24,789 bases of DNA from Pseudomonadota bacterium (lineage in GTDB: Bacteria > Desulfobacterota > Anaeroferrophillalia > Anaeroferrophillales > Tharpellaceae). The stretch is taken from contig WFRP01000232.1 in the NCBI GenBank assembly GCA_015486505.1, positions 1 through 24,789 of the forward strand, written 5' to 3'. The notes under the pieces were generated by a model that was given only the letters and a program-made list of their open reading frames with translations, ran no database searches and was not told the DNA's origin. How positions within the stretch are numbered: position 1 is the first letter of the stretch; each line of letters starts with the position of its first letter. The position numbers and the translations under genes are program-made. This document shows positions 7,593 to 16,229 of the stretch, piece after piece.

Positions 7593-8138
7593 TTATTTGG
7601 GTTCTATCAAACCGTAATGGCCATCATCACGACGATAAACAACATTAATTCGATCACTCGACTCATCACGAAATACGTGAAAACTATTACCCATCAGGTT
7701 AAGCTGCATAATTGCTTCATCAGGACTCATCGGTTTAACCTGGAGGTTGCTCTTTTTGATAAGCTCCGGGGTTGACTCTTCGACATCATGGTCAACACTT
7801 AAAACCTCAACCGGTACGTTTGATAATCTTTCATCGATTCCGGGAAGGCCCTTTTTCTGCCGTAGCCGGCCTTTGTAACGTTTCACCTGGCGACTTATTT
7901 TGCTGGCTACCAGATCGATCGCCGCGTACATATCATCGGCTTCCTCTTTACCCTTAACCACAAAACCGTTGATCGTAAACTTTACTTCGGCAATCTGCCG
8001 AATCTTTTCCACCGAAAGAACAACGTTGACATCTATGGGACCATCAAGATATTTTTTAATTTTCGAAAGTTTTTCAATTGCATAATCTTTAACCGCATCT
8101 GATTGATCCATGTGACGAAAGACAACGTTAATCTGCAT
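7593..8138 (-). CDS. hpf: Ribosome hibernation-promoting factor, long form
   Basis: HPF binds the 30S decoding region and, in its long form, pairs ribosomes into inactive 100S dimers. The 181-aa product has the N-terminal S30AE domain (about 1-100, MQINVVFRHMDQSDAVKDYA...) and a C-terminal dimerisation domain (about 125-181, with MSPDEAIMQLNLMGNSFHVF). A strong GGAGGG ribosome-binding site lies 7 bases before the ATG. It is separated from rpoN by a Family 1 B unit, and is followed by ptsN after 3 bases. The long form is the usual version outside Gammaproteobacteria. Confidence 0.96.
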   Translation of the reverse strand: MQINVVFRHMDQSDAVKDYAIEKLSKIKKYLDGPIDVNVVLSVEKIRQIAEVKFTINGFVVKGKEEADDMYAAIDLVASKISRQVKRYKGRLRQKKGLPGIDERLSNVPVEVLSVDHDVEESTPELIKKSNLQVKPMSPDEAIMQLNLMGNSFHVFRDESSDRINVVYRRDDGHYGLIEPK

Positions 8139-8160
8139 CGTATTCCCTCCATAATTAAGG

Positions 8161-8320
8161 TTAGTACCTTACAGGTTATTTTCTGCACCAAAAAACAAGA
8201 TTTAATAATCAGAAAATGTTCTGATAAGAGTACTTATTTGCGACCCTCGGAAGTGCCCCCGGGTACGGGGCCGGTAACTTTCTTTTGGGTTGCGGGACTT
8301 GTCCCCGCATTAGTGCCTTA
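8161..8320 (+). repeat. Family 1 repeat, locus 4 (single B unit plus truncated start)
   Basis: One plus-oriented B unit from TTAGT 8161-8165 to TTAGT 8310-8314, followed by GCCTTACAG, the first bases of another unit that stops there. It separates rpoN from hpf, so it is antisense in orientation to the transcript if the two genes are co-transcribed. Core: GCGACCCTCGGAAGTGCCCC, GGGTACGGGGCC, ACTTTCTTTT. The truncated start abuts the rpoN stop codon. Confidence 0.92.
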
Positions 8321-8323
8321 CAG

Positions 8324-9784
8324 CTACAAAATTTTTTTGCGCTGGCCGGAAGCCAGAATCCCGAGTTGATTTCGATATTTGGCCACCGTGCGCCGGGCAA
8401 TCTTTATTTCATGCTCCTTAAGCAGCAGCTTGACAATCGCGTCATCACTCAAAGGCTCGGTCGGGCTCTCTTTTTCAATGTATTCGATAATTTTACGTTT
8501 TACGCTGGCAGAAGCAATATCACCGGCCCCCTGGTTAATACTGCTGTTAAAAAAGTATTTAAGCTCAAAAACCCCGTGTGAAGTCTGCACATACTTGCCC
8601 TGGGTTACCCGGCTGACGGTCGACTCATGCATCTCGATATCATCGGCAACATCACGCAGCACCAAAGGTTTCAAATGGTGCGGGCCTTTACTGAAAAAAT
8701 CTTCCTGGAACTTGACGATACTCTCCATAACCTTATATATGGTTTTCTGTCGCTGTTCAATACTTTTAATCAGCCATTGCGCCGCCCTGATCTTCTCGGT
8801 CAGATAATTCCGGGCTAAACTGTTAGCCTCGCCCTTCTGCCCGGCAACCTCCTGATAGTAACTGTTCACCGAGAGTTTCGGCAAACGATCACTGTTTAAA
8901 GTCACGACATAACGGCCCCCACTTTTGTGAACAAAGACCTCGGGCACCACCACCTGGGTTGAATCCGCCTGAAAACGGGCCCCGGGTTTCGGATCGAGAG
9001 CCAGGATCTCCCGAACCGCCGCCAGCACCTTCCCTTCATCAGTCTGGAGATGGCGGGCAATTTTACGGTAGTTTTTGGTTTTAAGCTGGCTTATATGGTC
9101 GGCGACAATCCGGCAGTTAAGTTCACTGTCCAGGCCCAGATGAACCAACTGGCACAACAGGCACTCTTCCAGGGAACGGGCGGCAACCCCGACCGGGTCG
9201 AATTGCTGAATCCGGACCAGAACCTCTTCGACAGCCTTGACGGAACAATCGAGATGTTCGCAGAGTTCACCAAATTCGGTTTCCAGATAACCGTCCTCAT
9301 CCAGTGAAAAAATAATGTTTTCACCGATCCAGATCTGTTTCTCGCTTAATTGCGGCGTCAGCCGCAGCTGCCAGAGAAGGTGGTCAACCAGAGTTGTAGG
9401 TTTGGTCAGGTTATAATCCCAGGCGGGACCGTCATCATCAAAGCCGGAGCGCCCGCTGCCACTGATGCCGCGCTGTTCAAAATAGGGCTGCCAGTCGGCA
9501 TCTTTCAGGGCCTCGCGAATTTCCGGGCGATTCTCAGAATCAAGCCCCTCCCGCAAACTCTGCTCATCCCGGTCGGAAAGTTGCTGTTCGCTGCGCTCAC
9601 GCTCCTCAGCCGCTTTATCGGCGGCCTCTTCCAGAACCGGATTGGTCACCATCTCCTGATTGACCATCTCCAGAAGTTCGACCTGGTTGAGTTGTAAAAG
9701 TTTGATTGCCTGTTGCAGCTGCGGCGTCAACGCCAGCTGCTGGGTTTGAATCAGACGGATATTTTGACTTAAGGATATCGACAT
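8324..9784 (-). CDS. rpoN: RNA polymerase sigma-54 factor RpoN
   Basis: RpoN directs RNA polymerase to -24/-12 promoters that need enhancer-binding ATPases. The 486-aa product has the N-terminal activator-interacting region (SLSQNIRLIQTQQLALTPQL..., Q-rich), an acidic linker (about 60-90), the core-binding domain, a helix-turn-helix region and the RpoN box ARRTVAKYR at about 463-471. The open frame extends 17 codons further upstream into the repeat, but the internal ATG at 9784 gives the canonical MSISLSQNIRL start. The ribosome-binding site there is weak (AAAGG about 18 bases upstream). Both flanks carry Family 1 repeats, and a candidate promoter lies beyond the upstream pair, giving a long structured leader. 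Confidence 0.96.
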   Translation of the reverse strand: MSISLSQNIRLIQTQQLALTPQLQQAIKLLQLNQVELLEMVNQEMVTNPVLEEAADKAAEERERSEQQLSDRDEQSLREGLDSENRPEIREALKDADWQPYFEQRGISGSGRSGFDDDGPAWDYNLTKPTTLVDHLLWQLRLTPQLSEKQIWIGENIIFSLDEDGYLETEFGELCEHLDCSVKAVEEVLVRIQQFDPVGVAARSLEECLLCQLVHLGLDSELNCRIVADHISQLKTKNYRKIARHLQTDEGKVLAAVREILALDPKPGARFQADSTQVVVPEVFVHKSGGRYVVTLNSDRLPKLSVNSYYQEVAGQKGEANSLARNYLTEKIRAAQWLIKSIEQRQKTIYKVMESIVKFQEDFFSKGPHHLKPLVLRDVADDIEMHESTVSRVTQGKYVQTSHGVFELKYFFNSSINQGAGDIASASVKRKIIEYIEKESPTEPLSDDAIVKLLLKEHEIKIARRTVAKYRNQLGILASGQRKKIL

Positions 9785-9804
9785 ATAAGAGTAAAGAGAG
9801 ACCT

Positions 9805-10089
9805 TTAGTACCTTACAGGTTATTTTCTGTACCAAAAAACAAGATTTAATAATCAGAAAATGTTCTGATAAGAGTACTTATTTGCGGGCCGAAAAAGTCC
9901 GTTTGGGTTGCGGGGATTGTTCCCGCATTAGTGCCTTACGGGTTATTTCCCTGTTTTTTCAACAGTTTTTTCCAACTGTAAAAATCAGAAAATGTCCTGA
10001 TAAGAGCACTAATTTGCGACCCACAGAAGTGCCCCTGGGTACGGGCCAGTAACTTTCTTTTGGGCTGCGGGGATTATTCCCGCATTAGT
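9805..10089 (+). repeat. Family 1 repeat, locus 5 (A-B pair, variant second unit)
   Basis: Plus-oriented pair: A unit 9805-9932, B unit 9928-10089, sharing TTAGT. The B unit begins TTAGTGCCTTACGGG and has a variant cassette with ACAGTT/AACTGT as an inverted repeat in place of the usual stretch, plus several base changes (CTGATAAGAGCACTAATTT). The first unit is canonical. The pair lies between lptB and rpoN and would form most of the rpoN leader if the promoter at 10135-10163 is used. Confidence 0.92.
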
Positions 10090-10134
10090 AAAATCAAAAA
10101 CGGGGATTTAACGCAATTTTCATACCCGAATCAG

Positions 10135-10163
10135 AGTATAATAAAGAGGGAACGGAAATACAA
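10135..10163 (-). promoter_or_regulatory. Candidate sigma-70 promoter for rpoN
   Basis: On the minus strand TTGTAT (10158-10163) and TATACT (10135-10140) are separated by 17 bases. The -10 matches the consensus at 5 of 6 positions and the -35 at 3 of 6. The surrounding 130 bases between lptB and the repeat pair are otherwise non-coding, with a purine-rich plus strand (10141-10196). Use would give a leader of roughly 340-350 bases before rpoN containing the whole repeat pair. Prediction only. Confidence 0.45.
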
Positions 10164-10219
10164 GGGGAAAATAGAAAAAAGGAGGGGAACGCAGCAGATG
10201 GAGAGTTTTTACTTAGCCA

Positions 10220-10945
10220 TCACATCGTGAAATTATCACCGAGGTATATCTTCCGGGCTTTCGGGCTGGCAATCACTTCCTGCGGCGTCCCCTCTTCAAG
10301 GATGGTGCCCTGATCCATAATATAGGCGTAATCACAGATACCCAGGGTCTCACGGACATTGTGATCGGAGATCAGAACCCCGATACCTTCAGCTTTAAGC
10401 TCAGCAATTATCTGCTGAATATCGATGACCGCGAGGGGATCAATCCCGGCGAAGGGTTCATCCAGCAGGATAAATTTAGGCTCCAGAACTAAAGCCCGGG
10501 CGATCTCAATCCGCCGGCGCTCACCGCCGGAAACCGTATAACCTTGACTGTTTCTGATTTTATCAAGGCCGAAACGCTGCAGCATAGCCTCAAGCCGCTG
10601 CCGCTCTTCATCACGGCTGAGGCCTAAGGTCTGAATGATCGCCAAAAGATTATCGGCGACTGAAAGTTTGCGAAAAACCGAGGCCTCCTGCGGCAGATAG
10701 CTGATGCCGCGCCGGGCCCGCTGCGGCAGGGTCATTCGGGTCAGATCATGGTCATTTAACAGCAGGGTGCCGGTCTCCGGTTTAACCAGACCGACAACCA
10801 TATAGAAGGTCGTCGTCTTGCCGGCGCCGTTGGGGCCGAGCAAACCGACCACGGTTCCGGAATCAATTGTCAGCGAGACCCCGTCAACCACCCGGCGGCC
10901 CTGATAACTTTTCGCAACCTCTTCGACAACCAGACGATAACTCAT
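10220..10945 (-). CDS. lptB: LPS export ABC transporter ATPase LptB
   Basis: LptB is the cytoplasmic ATPase of the LptB2FGC complex that pulls LPS from the inner membrane. The 241-aa product has Walker A GPNGAGKT (37-44), the ABC signature VSGGE (138-142), Walker B FILLDEP (158-164) and the downstream SDHNVRE switch-His region. Its length equals the family norm. Its ATG overlaps the lptA stop by four bases, so it is coupled in the lptC-lptA-lptB run. The permease genes lptF and lptG are not in the window. Confidence 0.97.
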   Translation of the reverse strand: MSYRLVVEEVAKSYQGRRVVDGVSLTIDSGTVVGLLGPNGAGKTTTFYMVVGLVKPETGTLLLNDHDLTRMTLPQRARRGISYLPQEASVFRKLSVADNLLAIIQTLGLSRDEERQRLEAMLQRFGLDKIRNSQGYTVSGGERRRIEIARALVLEPKFILLDEPFAGIDPLAVIDIQQIIAELKAEGIGVLISDHNVRETLGICDYAYIMDQGTILEEGTPQEVIASPKARKIYLGDNFTM

Positions 10946-11472
10946 TGCAACCTCAAACCGCCGCGCCGACCCGGGAAAATCGTGGTTTTCACCCGCTGCT
11001 TCCGACCGCTTTTAACAACGCTGCGTTCATCATCCAGGAAAAAAGTAATCTCTTCACCGCTGATGACATTCTTGCCGTCATCAAGCGAGGGGTTCCCGGT
11101 CAGAACAATCTTGCGCGAGGCCGCATAGTAGTGCATTTTCCGACAAACCGCTTTTTTATCCTTAAGTTTAACCGTAACTTTTTTCCCGGTGGCAATAATC
11201 TCTTTAAGCTCCTGGCCCGCGCCGGAGGTAAAAACCACCCGCAGAGTATCGGCTTCAAGTGTGGTTTGCGCCTGCCGCGCGACCACATTGCCGCTAAAAA
11301 CCGCGACCTGTTTTTTCTGATCAAAATCAAGCTTATCGGCCGTAATCGCAACCGGGTCTTTACTGTTGCCGAAAAACACCGGCTTTTCCGCGGCCTGCGC
11401 TGAAACCGCCGCCGAAAAACCCAGCAACAACAACAGCAATAATATAAAAAATCGTCTCAAACAGGAGGACAT
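10942..11472 (-). CDS. lptA: Periplasmic LPS transport protein LptA (OstA-like)
   Basis: LptA forms the periplasmic bridge that carries LPS from LptC to the outer-membrane LptD. The 176-aa product begins with a signal peptide (basic CLRR, a run of leucines, cleavage likely after AQA near residue 27). The OstA/LptA-type repeated beta-strand pattern follows: PVAITADKLDFDQKKQVAVFSG, LEADTLRVVF, ISGEEITFFLDDERSVV. Family-typical length. It is 18 bases downstream of lptC and overlaps lptB. The C-terminus is basic (PGRRGGLRLQ). Confidence 0.92.
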   Translation of the reverse strand: MSSCLRRFFILLLLLLLGFSAAVSAQAAEKPVFFGNSKDPVAITADKLDFDQKKQVAVFSGNVVARQAQTTLEADTLRVVFTSGAGQELKEIIATGKKVTVKLKDKKAVCRKMHYYAASRKIVLTGNPSLDDGKNVISGEEITFFLDDERSVVKSGRKQRVKTTIFPGRRGGLRLQ

Positions 11473-11490
11473 ATTTTACCTTCTCCGAAT

Positions 11491-12171
11491 TTAATGCTTC
11501 CCGACTTTTACCTCAGGCCGGGTCTTATATTCCATTTTTTTCGCGAGCGCTCTTTTTTTATCTTTTGCGGGCTTACCCGAATTCGCGGATTCAGCTTCCC
11601 GCCCCGAAACCGGTTTTCCGGCGATTCGGATAACAGCTTTAACCGCCCCGGCGAAATGAAGCTGCTGCTGTTTCAGGTCAATTGTGGCCCGGTCAGCTTT
11701 CAGGCTTAATTTTTCACTCTCTACCGCAACTTTTTCCGGCGCTTCGATCTTTTCCAAATCGGCATTATACAATAAACGCTGCGTTTCGATATTGAACTGT
11801 TTGTTGATAATCCTGACCGCGCCCTGAAGTTCCATATCACCGCTATCCACCAGATAAGAACCTTTTTCCGCCTGAATCCGCGTATCCCCTTTAAGTTTGC
11901 CGTCGGCATAGATCCGGGCGTTAATCCCTTCCAGCAGGATATTTTTCTGGCCCTTGACACGTTTGGCTTTGCGGGTGCTGAGTTCCCATTTTTTCACCCC
12001 GAGCCGGGTATGCCCGTAACGGACATTATCAAGTTCAAACTCCAGATGTTTCGCGATCTCCGGCAGGTTCTTCACCAACTTGGCCGGATCCCGCATAAGG
12101 TGCTGAACATAGTAGTACCCACCGGTAATAATACCGACAAGAATCAGGGCTATGACAAGAATCTTTTTCAA
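11491..12171 (-). CDS. lptC: LPS export protein LptC
   Basis: LptC anchors the periplasmic LPS bridge to the inner-membrane transporter. The 226-aa product starts with a single hydrophobic anchor (KKILVIALILVGIITGGYYYV, about 2-22), with no clear signal cleavage. A weakly conserved beta-jellyroll type region follows, including INARIYADGKLKG and ADRATIDLKQQQLHFAG. It is somewhat longer than E. coli LptC (191 aa) because of a lysine-rich C-terminal tail (KPAKDKKRALAKK). Identity rests on the weak sequence pattern plus position between kdsC and lptA, the standard order kdsD-kdsC-lptC-lptA-lptB. Confidence 0.87.
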   Translation of the reverse strand: MKKILVIALILVGIITGGYYYVQHLMRDPAKLVKNLPEIAKHLEFELDNVRYGHTRLGVKKWELSTRKAKRVKGQKNILLEGINARIYADGKLKGDTRIQAEKGSYLVDSGDMELQGAVRIINKQFNIETQRLLYNADLEKIEAPEKVAVESEKLSLKADRATIDLKQQQLHFAGAVKAVIRIAGKPVSGREAESANSGKPAKDKKRALAKKMEYKTRPEVKVGKH

Positions 12172-12177
12172 GAGAAC

Positions 12178-12705
12178 CTAAGGCGCTAAATAGCGGGCCA
12201 TAGTTTTATCCCAGGTATCCTGGGTCTGCATAATTAAATGACAAAGTTCGCGCACGGCCCCGCGGCCGCCGGGATTGGCCGACTGCCAGTCGACATGCGC
12301 CTTCAGCTCGAGATCGGCATCAGCCACGGTCGCCGCAAATCCGACCCGGCGTAAAACCGGGATATCGATAACATCATCACCGATATAGGCGATTTCACCA
12401 TCGCCAAGCTTAAGACGCTGCTTAATCTGCTGATAAGCGGCAAGTTTATCATGGCAGCGTTGAAAAACAATATCAATACCAAGCTCCGCGGCCCGCCGGC
12501 TGACCACCGGTGAATGCCGGCCGGTCAGAAAAGCCAGGGTAAACCCGGTACGCTGCAACATCTTGAGACCATGCCCGTCCCGGACATCAAACTGCTTGCT
12601 CTCAATCCCGTTACTGTCGATAATTACCCGGCCATCAGTTAAAACGCCATCGACATCCATAATCAGCGCTTTAAGCGGTAATATTTTATCAAAAATTGAA
12701 GCCAT
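12178..12705 (-). CDS. kdsC: 3-deoxy-D-manno-octulosonate 8-phosphate phosphatase KdsC
   Basis: KdsC removes phosphate from Kdo 8-phosphate to yield Kdo, the inner-core LPS sugar. The 175-aa product is a minimal, cap-less HAD phosphatase. Motif I LIMDVDGVLTDG carries Asp17 and Asp19, motif II is LTGRHSPVV, and motif IV is YIGDDVIDIPVL. Length is typical of the tetrameric KdsC family. It lies 8 bases after kdsD and 6 before lptC, within one operon. Confidence 0.95.
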   Translation of the reverse strand: MASIFDKILPLKALIMDVDGVLTDGRVIIDSNGIESKQFDVRDGHGLKMLQRTGFTLAFLTGRHSPVVSRRAAELGIDIVFQRCHDKLAAYQQIKQRLKLGDGEIAYIGDDVIDIPVLRRVGFAATVADADLELKAHVDWQSANPGGRGAVRELCHLIMQTQDTWDKTMARYLAP

Positions 12706-12713
12706 AACTAAAA

Positions 12714-13697
12714 TTAAACCACTCCGGCCCGCAAGAGATCATGCAGATGGATAATGCCGAGCGGCCGCGGGCTCGCTTCCGGCTTTTCGACAACAAACAA
12801 TGACGTTATTTTCGCATCTTCCATCCGCTTCAAGGCGCCGGCGGCAAGCTCGTTTGCAGAAATTATTTTCGGATTACGAATCATTACCGCAAGCACCGGC
12901 AGAGTTAGGGGATTTTCATATTGCGCCAGCAAGCGGCGCAAATCACCATCGGTCAAAATCCCGGTCAGGACACCGGCGGCATCAACAATTCCGGTTACCC
13001 CGAAACCTTTGCCGGTCATTTCGAAAAGGGCCTCCTGCACCGTAACTGATTCCGCGACTAAAGGAATTTCCTTACCCCGATGCATAACCTCGGCAACCCG
13101 CATGAGCAACCGGCGGCCCAGGACCCCGCCGGGGTGGCGCAGGGCAAAATCATCGGCGTTAAAACCCTTCAAGGCCAGCAGGGCCGACGCGAGGGCATCG
13201 CCTAAAGCCAGAGTCGCGGTCGTACTGCTGGTCGGAGCCAGCCCCAGAGGGCAGGCTTCGCGACGCACTGAAATATCAAGAACCAAATCACTGCTCTGCG
13301 CCAGTTCGGAATCTATCTTCCCGGTCAAAGCCAATAGCGGCAGGCCCTGACGTTTTACCGCCGGAATAATCTTCGTCAATTCTTCGGTCATGCCGCTGTA
13401 GGAAATGGCAATCACCACATCCGTTGGCGCCAGAACCCCGAGATCCCCGTGCAGGCCTTCAGTCGGATGCAGAAACAGCGCCGGAGTTCCGGTACTGGCT
13501 AAAGTCGCGGCAATCTTACGACAGATTATCCCCGATTTGCCGATCCCGGTAACCACAACCTTGCCCTGACATTGAGCCAGCATCTTGACCGCCCGGACAA
13601 ATTTATCATCCAGACTCCGGCTGAGCTCCTTAAGAGATTCCGCCTCCAGCGCAATCGTCCGCCGGCCCTCGGCTATGATTTGCCGATCATTCAACAT
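12714..13697 (-). CDS. kdsD: D-arabinose 5-phosphate isomerase (SIS + CBS domains)
   Basis: This enzyme converts ribulose 5-phosphate to arabinose 5-phosphate, the first step of Kdo synthesis. The 327-aa product has an SIS sugar-isomerase domain (about 35-180, with VTGIGKSGIICRKIAATLASTG and HPTEGLHGDLG) and two CBS domains at the C-terminus (about 205-327, with GILTDGDLRRLL and GIIHLHDLL). Length and architecture match KdsD/KpsF. It starts immediately after the kdsA stop, next to kdsC, so all three Kdo steps are consecutive. Confidence 0.96.
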   Translation of the reverse strand: MLNDRQIIAEGRRTIALEAESLKELSRSLDDKFVRAVKMLAQCQGKVVVTGIGKSGIICRKIAATLASTGTPALFLHPTEGLHGDLGVLAPTDVVIAISYSGMTEELTKIIPAVKRQGLPLLALTGKIDSELAQSSDLVLDISVRREACPLGLAPTSSTTATLALGDALASALLALKGFNADDFALRHPGGVLGRRLLMRVAEVMHRGKEIPLVAESVTVQEALFEMTGKGFGVTGIVDAAGVLTGILTDGDLRRLLAQYENPLTLPVLAVMIRNPKIISANELAAGALKRMEDAKITSLFVVEKPEASPRPLGIIHLHDLLRAGVV

Positions 13698-14513
13698 TCA
13701 AATTTCGCTCAATGCCTGCAGGCGCTGCAAGAGGGGTTCAAGTTCGGTCAGGGGGAGAGAGTTGGCGCCGTCGCAGAGGGCCTGGTCGGGGTCGGGATGG
13801 ACTTCCATAAATAGGGCATCGGCGCCGGCGGCGACGGCGGCCGCGGCCAGGGTTGGAATCATGACCCGATCCCCTCCCGAACATTCACCTTGCGCGGCCG
13901 GGAGCTGGACTGAATGGGTCGCGTCAAAAATCACCGGGGCAGCCAGGGCCCGCAGCAGCGGGAAAGCGCGGAAATCGACCACCAGATTATGATAGCCGAA
14001 GGTTGTGCCGCGCTCGGTAAGGAGCAGGTTGCGGTTCCCGGTTGACGCGACTTTGCCGACCACCTGGCCCATATCCTGAGGTGCCATAAACTGGCCTTTT
14101 TTCACATTTACCGGCAGTCCGCTGGCTCCGGCCGCAACCAGAAGATCGGTTTGCCGACACAGAAAAGCCGGAATCTGAATAATATCAACCACGGCGGCCG
14201 CCGCTTCAACCTGGGCTGTCGTATGCACATCAGTAGTCACCGGCAGTTTCAGTTCAGCTTTGACCGCGGCCAGGATCTCAAGCCCGGCCTTGAGGCCGGG
14301 ACCGCGATAGGCGTTGATACTGCTGCGGTTGGCTTTATCGAAAGAGCCCTTAAAAATATAAGGAACTCCGAGTTTTCGACAAATTGCCGCGACCTCAGCC
14401 GCCACGGTAAAAGCCAACTCCCGACTCTCAAGCACACAGGGGCCGGCAATTAAAGCCAGCGGGAAACGGGGCCGGCCGATGCCGAGCGAATCACTTATCT
14501 TAACAAAATTCAT
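13698..14513 (-). CDS. kdsA: Kdo 8-phosphate synthase KdsA
   Basis: KdsA condenses phosphoenolpyruvate with arabinose 5-phosphate to give Kdo 8-phosphate. The 271-aa TIM-barrel product has IAGPCVLES, PYIFKGSFDKANRSS, TTDVHT, IIQIPAFLCRQTDLL and FDATHSVQLP. The Cys in GPCVLES occupies the place where E. coli KdsA has Asn, which by family knowledge points to the metal-dependent class of the enzyme. Its ATG overlaps the pyrG stop by four bases and kdsD follows with no gap. Confidence 0.96.
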   Translation of the reverse strand: MNFVKISDSLGIGRPRFPLALIAGPCVLESRELAFTVAAEVAAICRKLGVPYIFKGSFDKANRSSINAYRGPGLKAGLEILAAVKAELKLPVTTDVHTTAQVEAAAAVVDIIQIPAFLCRQTDLLVAAGASGLPVNVKKGQFMAPQDMGQVVGKVASTGNRNLLLTERGTTFGYHNLVVDFRAFPLLRALAAPVIFDATHSVQLPAAQGECSGGDRVMIPTLAAAAVAAGADALFMEVHPDPDQALCDGANSLPLTELEPLLQRLQALSEI

Positions 14514-16168
14514 AGACTTTGGCTTTTTTTCGCGGCGGCAATAAAAGCGACAAACAGCGGATGCGGACGCATCGGTTTTGAAGTAAATTCCGGATGAAAC
14601 TGACAGCCTAGATACCAGGGATGATCGTCAATCTCGATTATCTCGACCAGATCGTGATGGCGATGGGTGCCGGTAATTTTCAAACCGTGCTCTTCAAGGG
14701 TCTCACGATAATCATTATTAAATTCATAACGATGGCGGTGCCGTTCCGAGATTTCACTCTTTTCCGCGTAAGCCCGCCAGGCAAAAGAGCCTTTCGTCAG
14801 ACAACAGGGGTTCGCGCCGAGGCGCATGGTGCCGCCCTTATCACTACTCTCATCCTGGGTGAAGGTCTGTTTGCCGTCGGCACTTTTCCACTCTTTCAGG
14901 AGTCCGAAAACCGGGTTTTCGGTCACGGCTGCGAATTCCGAGCTGTTGGCATCACTTAAACCGGCCTGATTCCGGGCAAACTCAACCACCATCAACTGCA
15001 TCCCGAGACAGATGCCGAAGAGCGGAATTTTTTTACGCCGGGCAAAGCCGGCCGCCACGATTTTCCCTTCAACCCCGCGGGTGCCGAAACCGCCGGGGAT
15101 CAGAAAACCGTCAATATTACCAAATTGCTCAAGCAGCACCTCATCATTTAAGCCCTCAATCTCTTCGGCATCAATATATTCCAGTTTAACTTCAACATCG
15201 TTGGCAATCCCGCCATGGGTCAAGGCTTCATTAAGGCTTTTGTAAGATTCGGTCAAGGCGATGTATTTACCGACAACCCCGATCGTAACCTTACCGGCCG
15301 GGGCCTTAATCTTGCGGACAATCTCATGCCAGGGCTCCAGCCGCGGCGCGCCGGTCCAGATATTAAGCAGAGACACGACCTTGTCATCAACCCCCTCTTC
15401 GTGCAGAGCCAGCGGGCATTCATAGATGCTGTCAACGTCGCGGGCGGTAAAAACCGCGTCGCTGTCGGTGTTGCAGAAGAGCGAGATCTTGTCTTTTATC
15501 TCTTTTGAGAGTTCACGATCGGCCCGGCAGAGAATGATATCCGGCTGAATCCCGATCTGGCGCAGTTCCTTGACGCTGTGCTGGGTCGGCTTGGTTTTAA
15601 GTTCGCCGGCGGTTTTTATGTAAGGCACCAGCGTCAAATGGATATAAAGCACATTTTTGGGGCCGATATCGTAACGAAACTGCCGAATTGCCTCAAGAAA
15701 AGGCTGGCTTTCGATATCGCCGACGGTGCCGCCGATTTCGACAATCGCGACATCGATATTGCCGGCCCAGTGCCGAATCGAACTTTTTATTTCATTGGTG
15801 ATATGCGGAATTACCTGCACGGTGCCGCCGAGATAATCGCCGCGGCGCTCTTTGGCAATAACCTTATCGTAGATTTTTCCCGAAGTGTAATTACTGTGCC
15901 GGGTCAGTCTGGTGTGGGTGAAACGCTCATAATGCCCTAAATCAAGATCAGTTTCGGCGCCGTCATCAGTGACAAAAACCTCACCGTGCTGAAAGGGACT
16001 CATGGTGCCGGGATCAACATTAAGGTAGGGGTCAAGTTTCTGCAGGCCGACATTCAGGCCGCGGGCCTCGAGCAGGGCGCCTAAAGAGGCGGCGGCCAGC
16101 CCTTTGCCGAGCGAAGAGATAACCCCGCCGGTAACAAAAATATACTTAGGTTTCAAATGCTGCTCCAA
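14510..16168 (-). CDS. pyrG: CTP synthase
   Basis: PyrG makes CTP from UTP, ATP and glutamine; CTP is needed for the CMP-Kdo activation step and for nucleic acids. The 552-aa product has the synthetase domain (KYIFVTGGVISSLGKGLAAASLG near residue 8; VEIGGTVGDIES at 143-154) and a C-terminal glutamine amidotransferase domain with GICLGMQ (nucleophile Cys387) and QFHPEF near the end. Normal length. It is first in the pyrG-kdsA-kdsD-kdsC-lptCAB run. The upstream space up to apgM is wholly mobile-element DNA, so its promoter must lie inside that DNA or further upstream. Confidence 0.97.
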   Translation of the reverse strand: MEQHLKPKYIFVTGGVISSLGKGLAAASLGALLEARGLNVGLQKLDPYLNVDPGTMSPFQHGEVFVTDDGAETDLDLGHYERFTHTRLTRHSNYTSGKIYDKVIAKERRGDYLGGTVQVIPHITNEIKSSIRHWAGNIDVAIVEIGGTVGDIESQPFLEAIRQFRYDIGPKNVLYIHLTLVPYIKTAGELKTKPTQHSVKELRQIGIQPDIILCRADRELSKEIKDKISLFCNTDSDAVFTARDVDSIYECPLALHEEGVDDKVVSLLNIWTGAPRLEPWHEIVRKIKAPAGKVTIGVVGKYIALTESYKSLNEALTHGGIANDVEVKLEYIDAEEIEGLNDEVLLEQFGNIDGFLIPGGFGTRGVEGKIVAAGFARRKKIPLFGICLGMQLMVVEFARNQAGLSDANSSEFAAVTENPVFGLLKEWKSADGKQTFTQDESSDKGGTMRLGANPCCLTKGSFAWRAYAEKSEISERHRHRYEFNNDYRETLEEHGLKITGTHRHHDLVEIIEIDDHPWYLGCQFHPEFTSKPMRPHPLFVAFIAAAKKSQSL

Positions 16169-16229
16169 ATCTAAATTTATAGTAACTGTTCAGCCGAATC
16201 CGGGGTCGGAGGCGGCTTTTCTCCGCTAG

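Noticed and set aside
7020..7775. 251-codon plus-strand open frame across hprK, ptsN and hpf
   Set aside because: It spans three certain genes in antisense and its translation shows no family features.
9785..9835. 17-residue N-terminal extension of RpoN
   Set aside because: It is encoded by repeat sequence; the internal ATG yields the canonical RpoN start.
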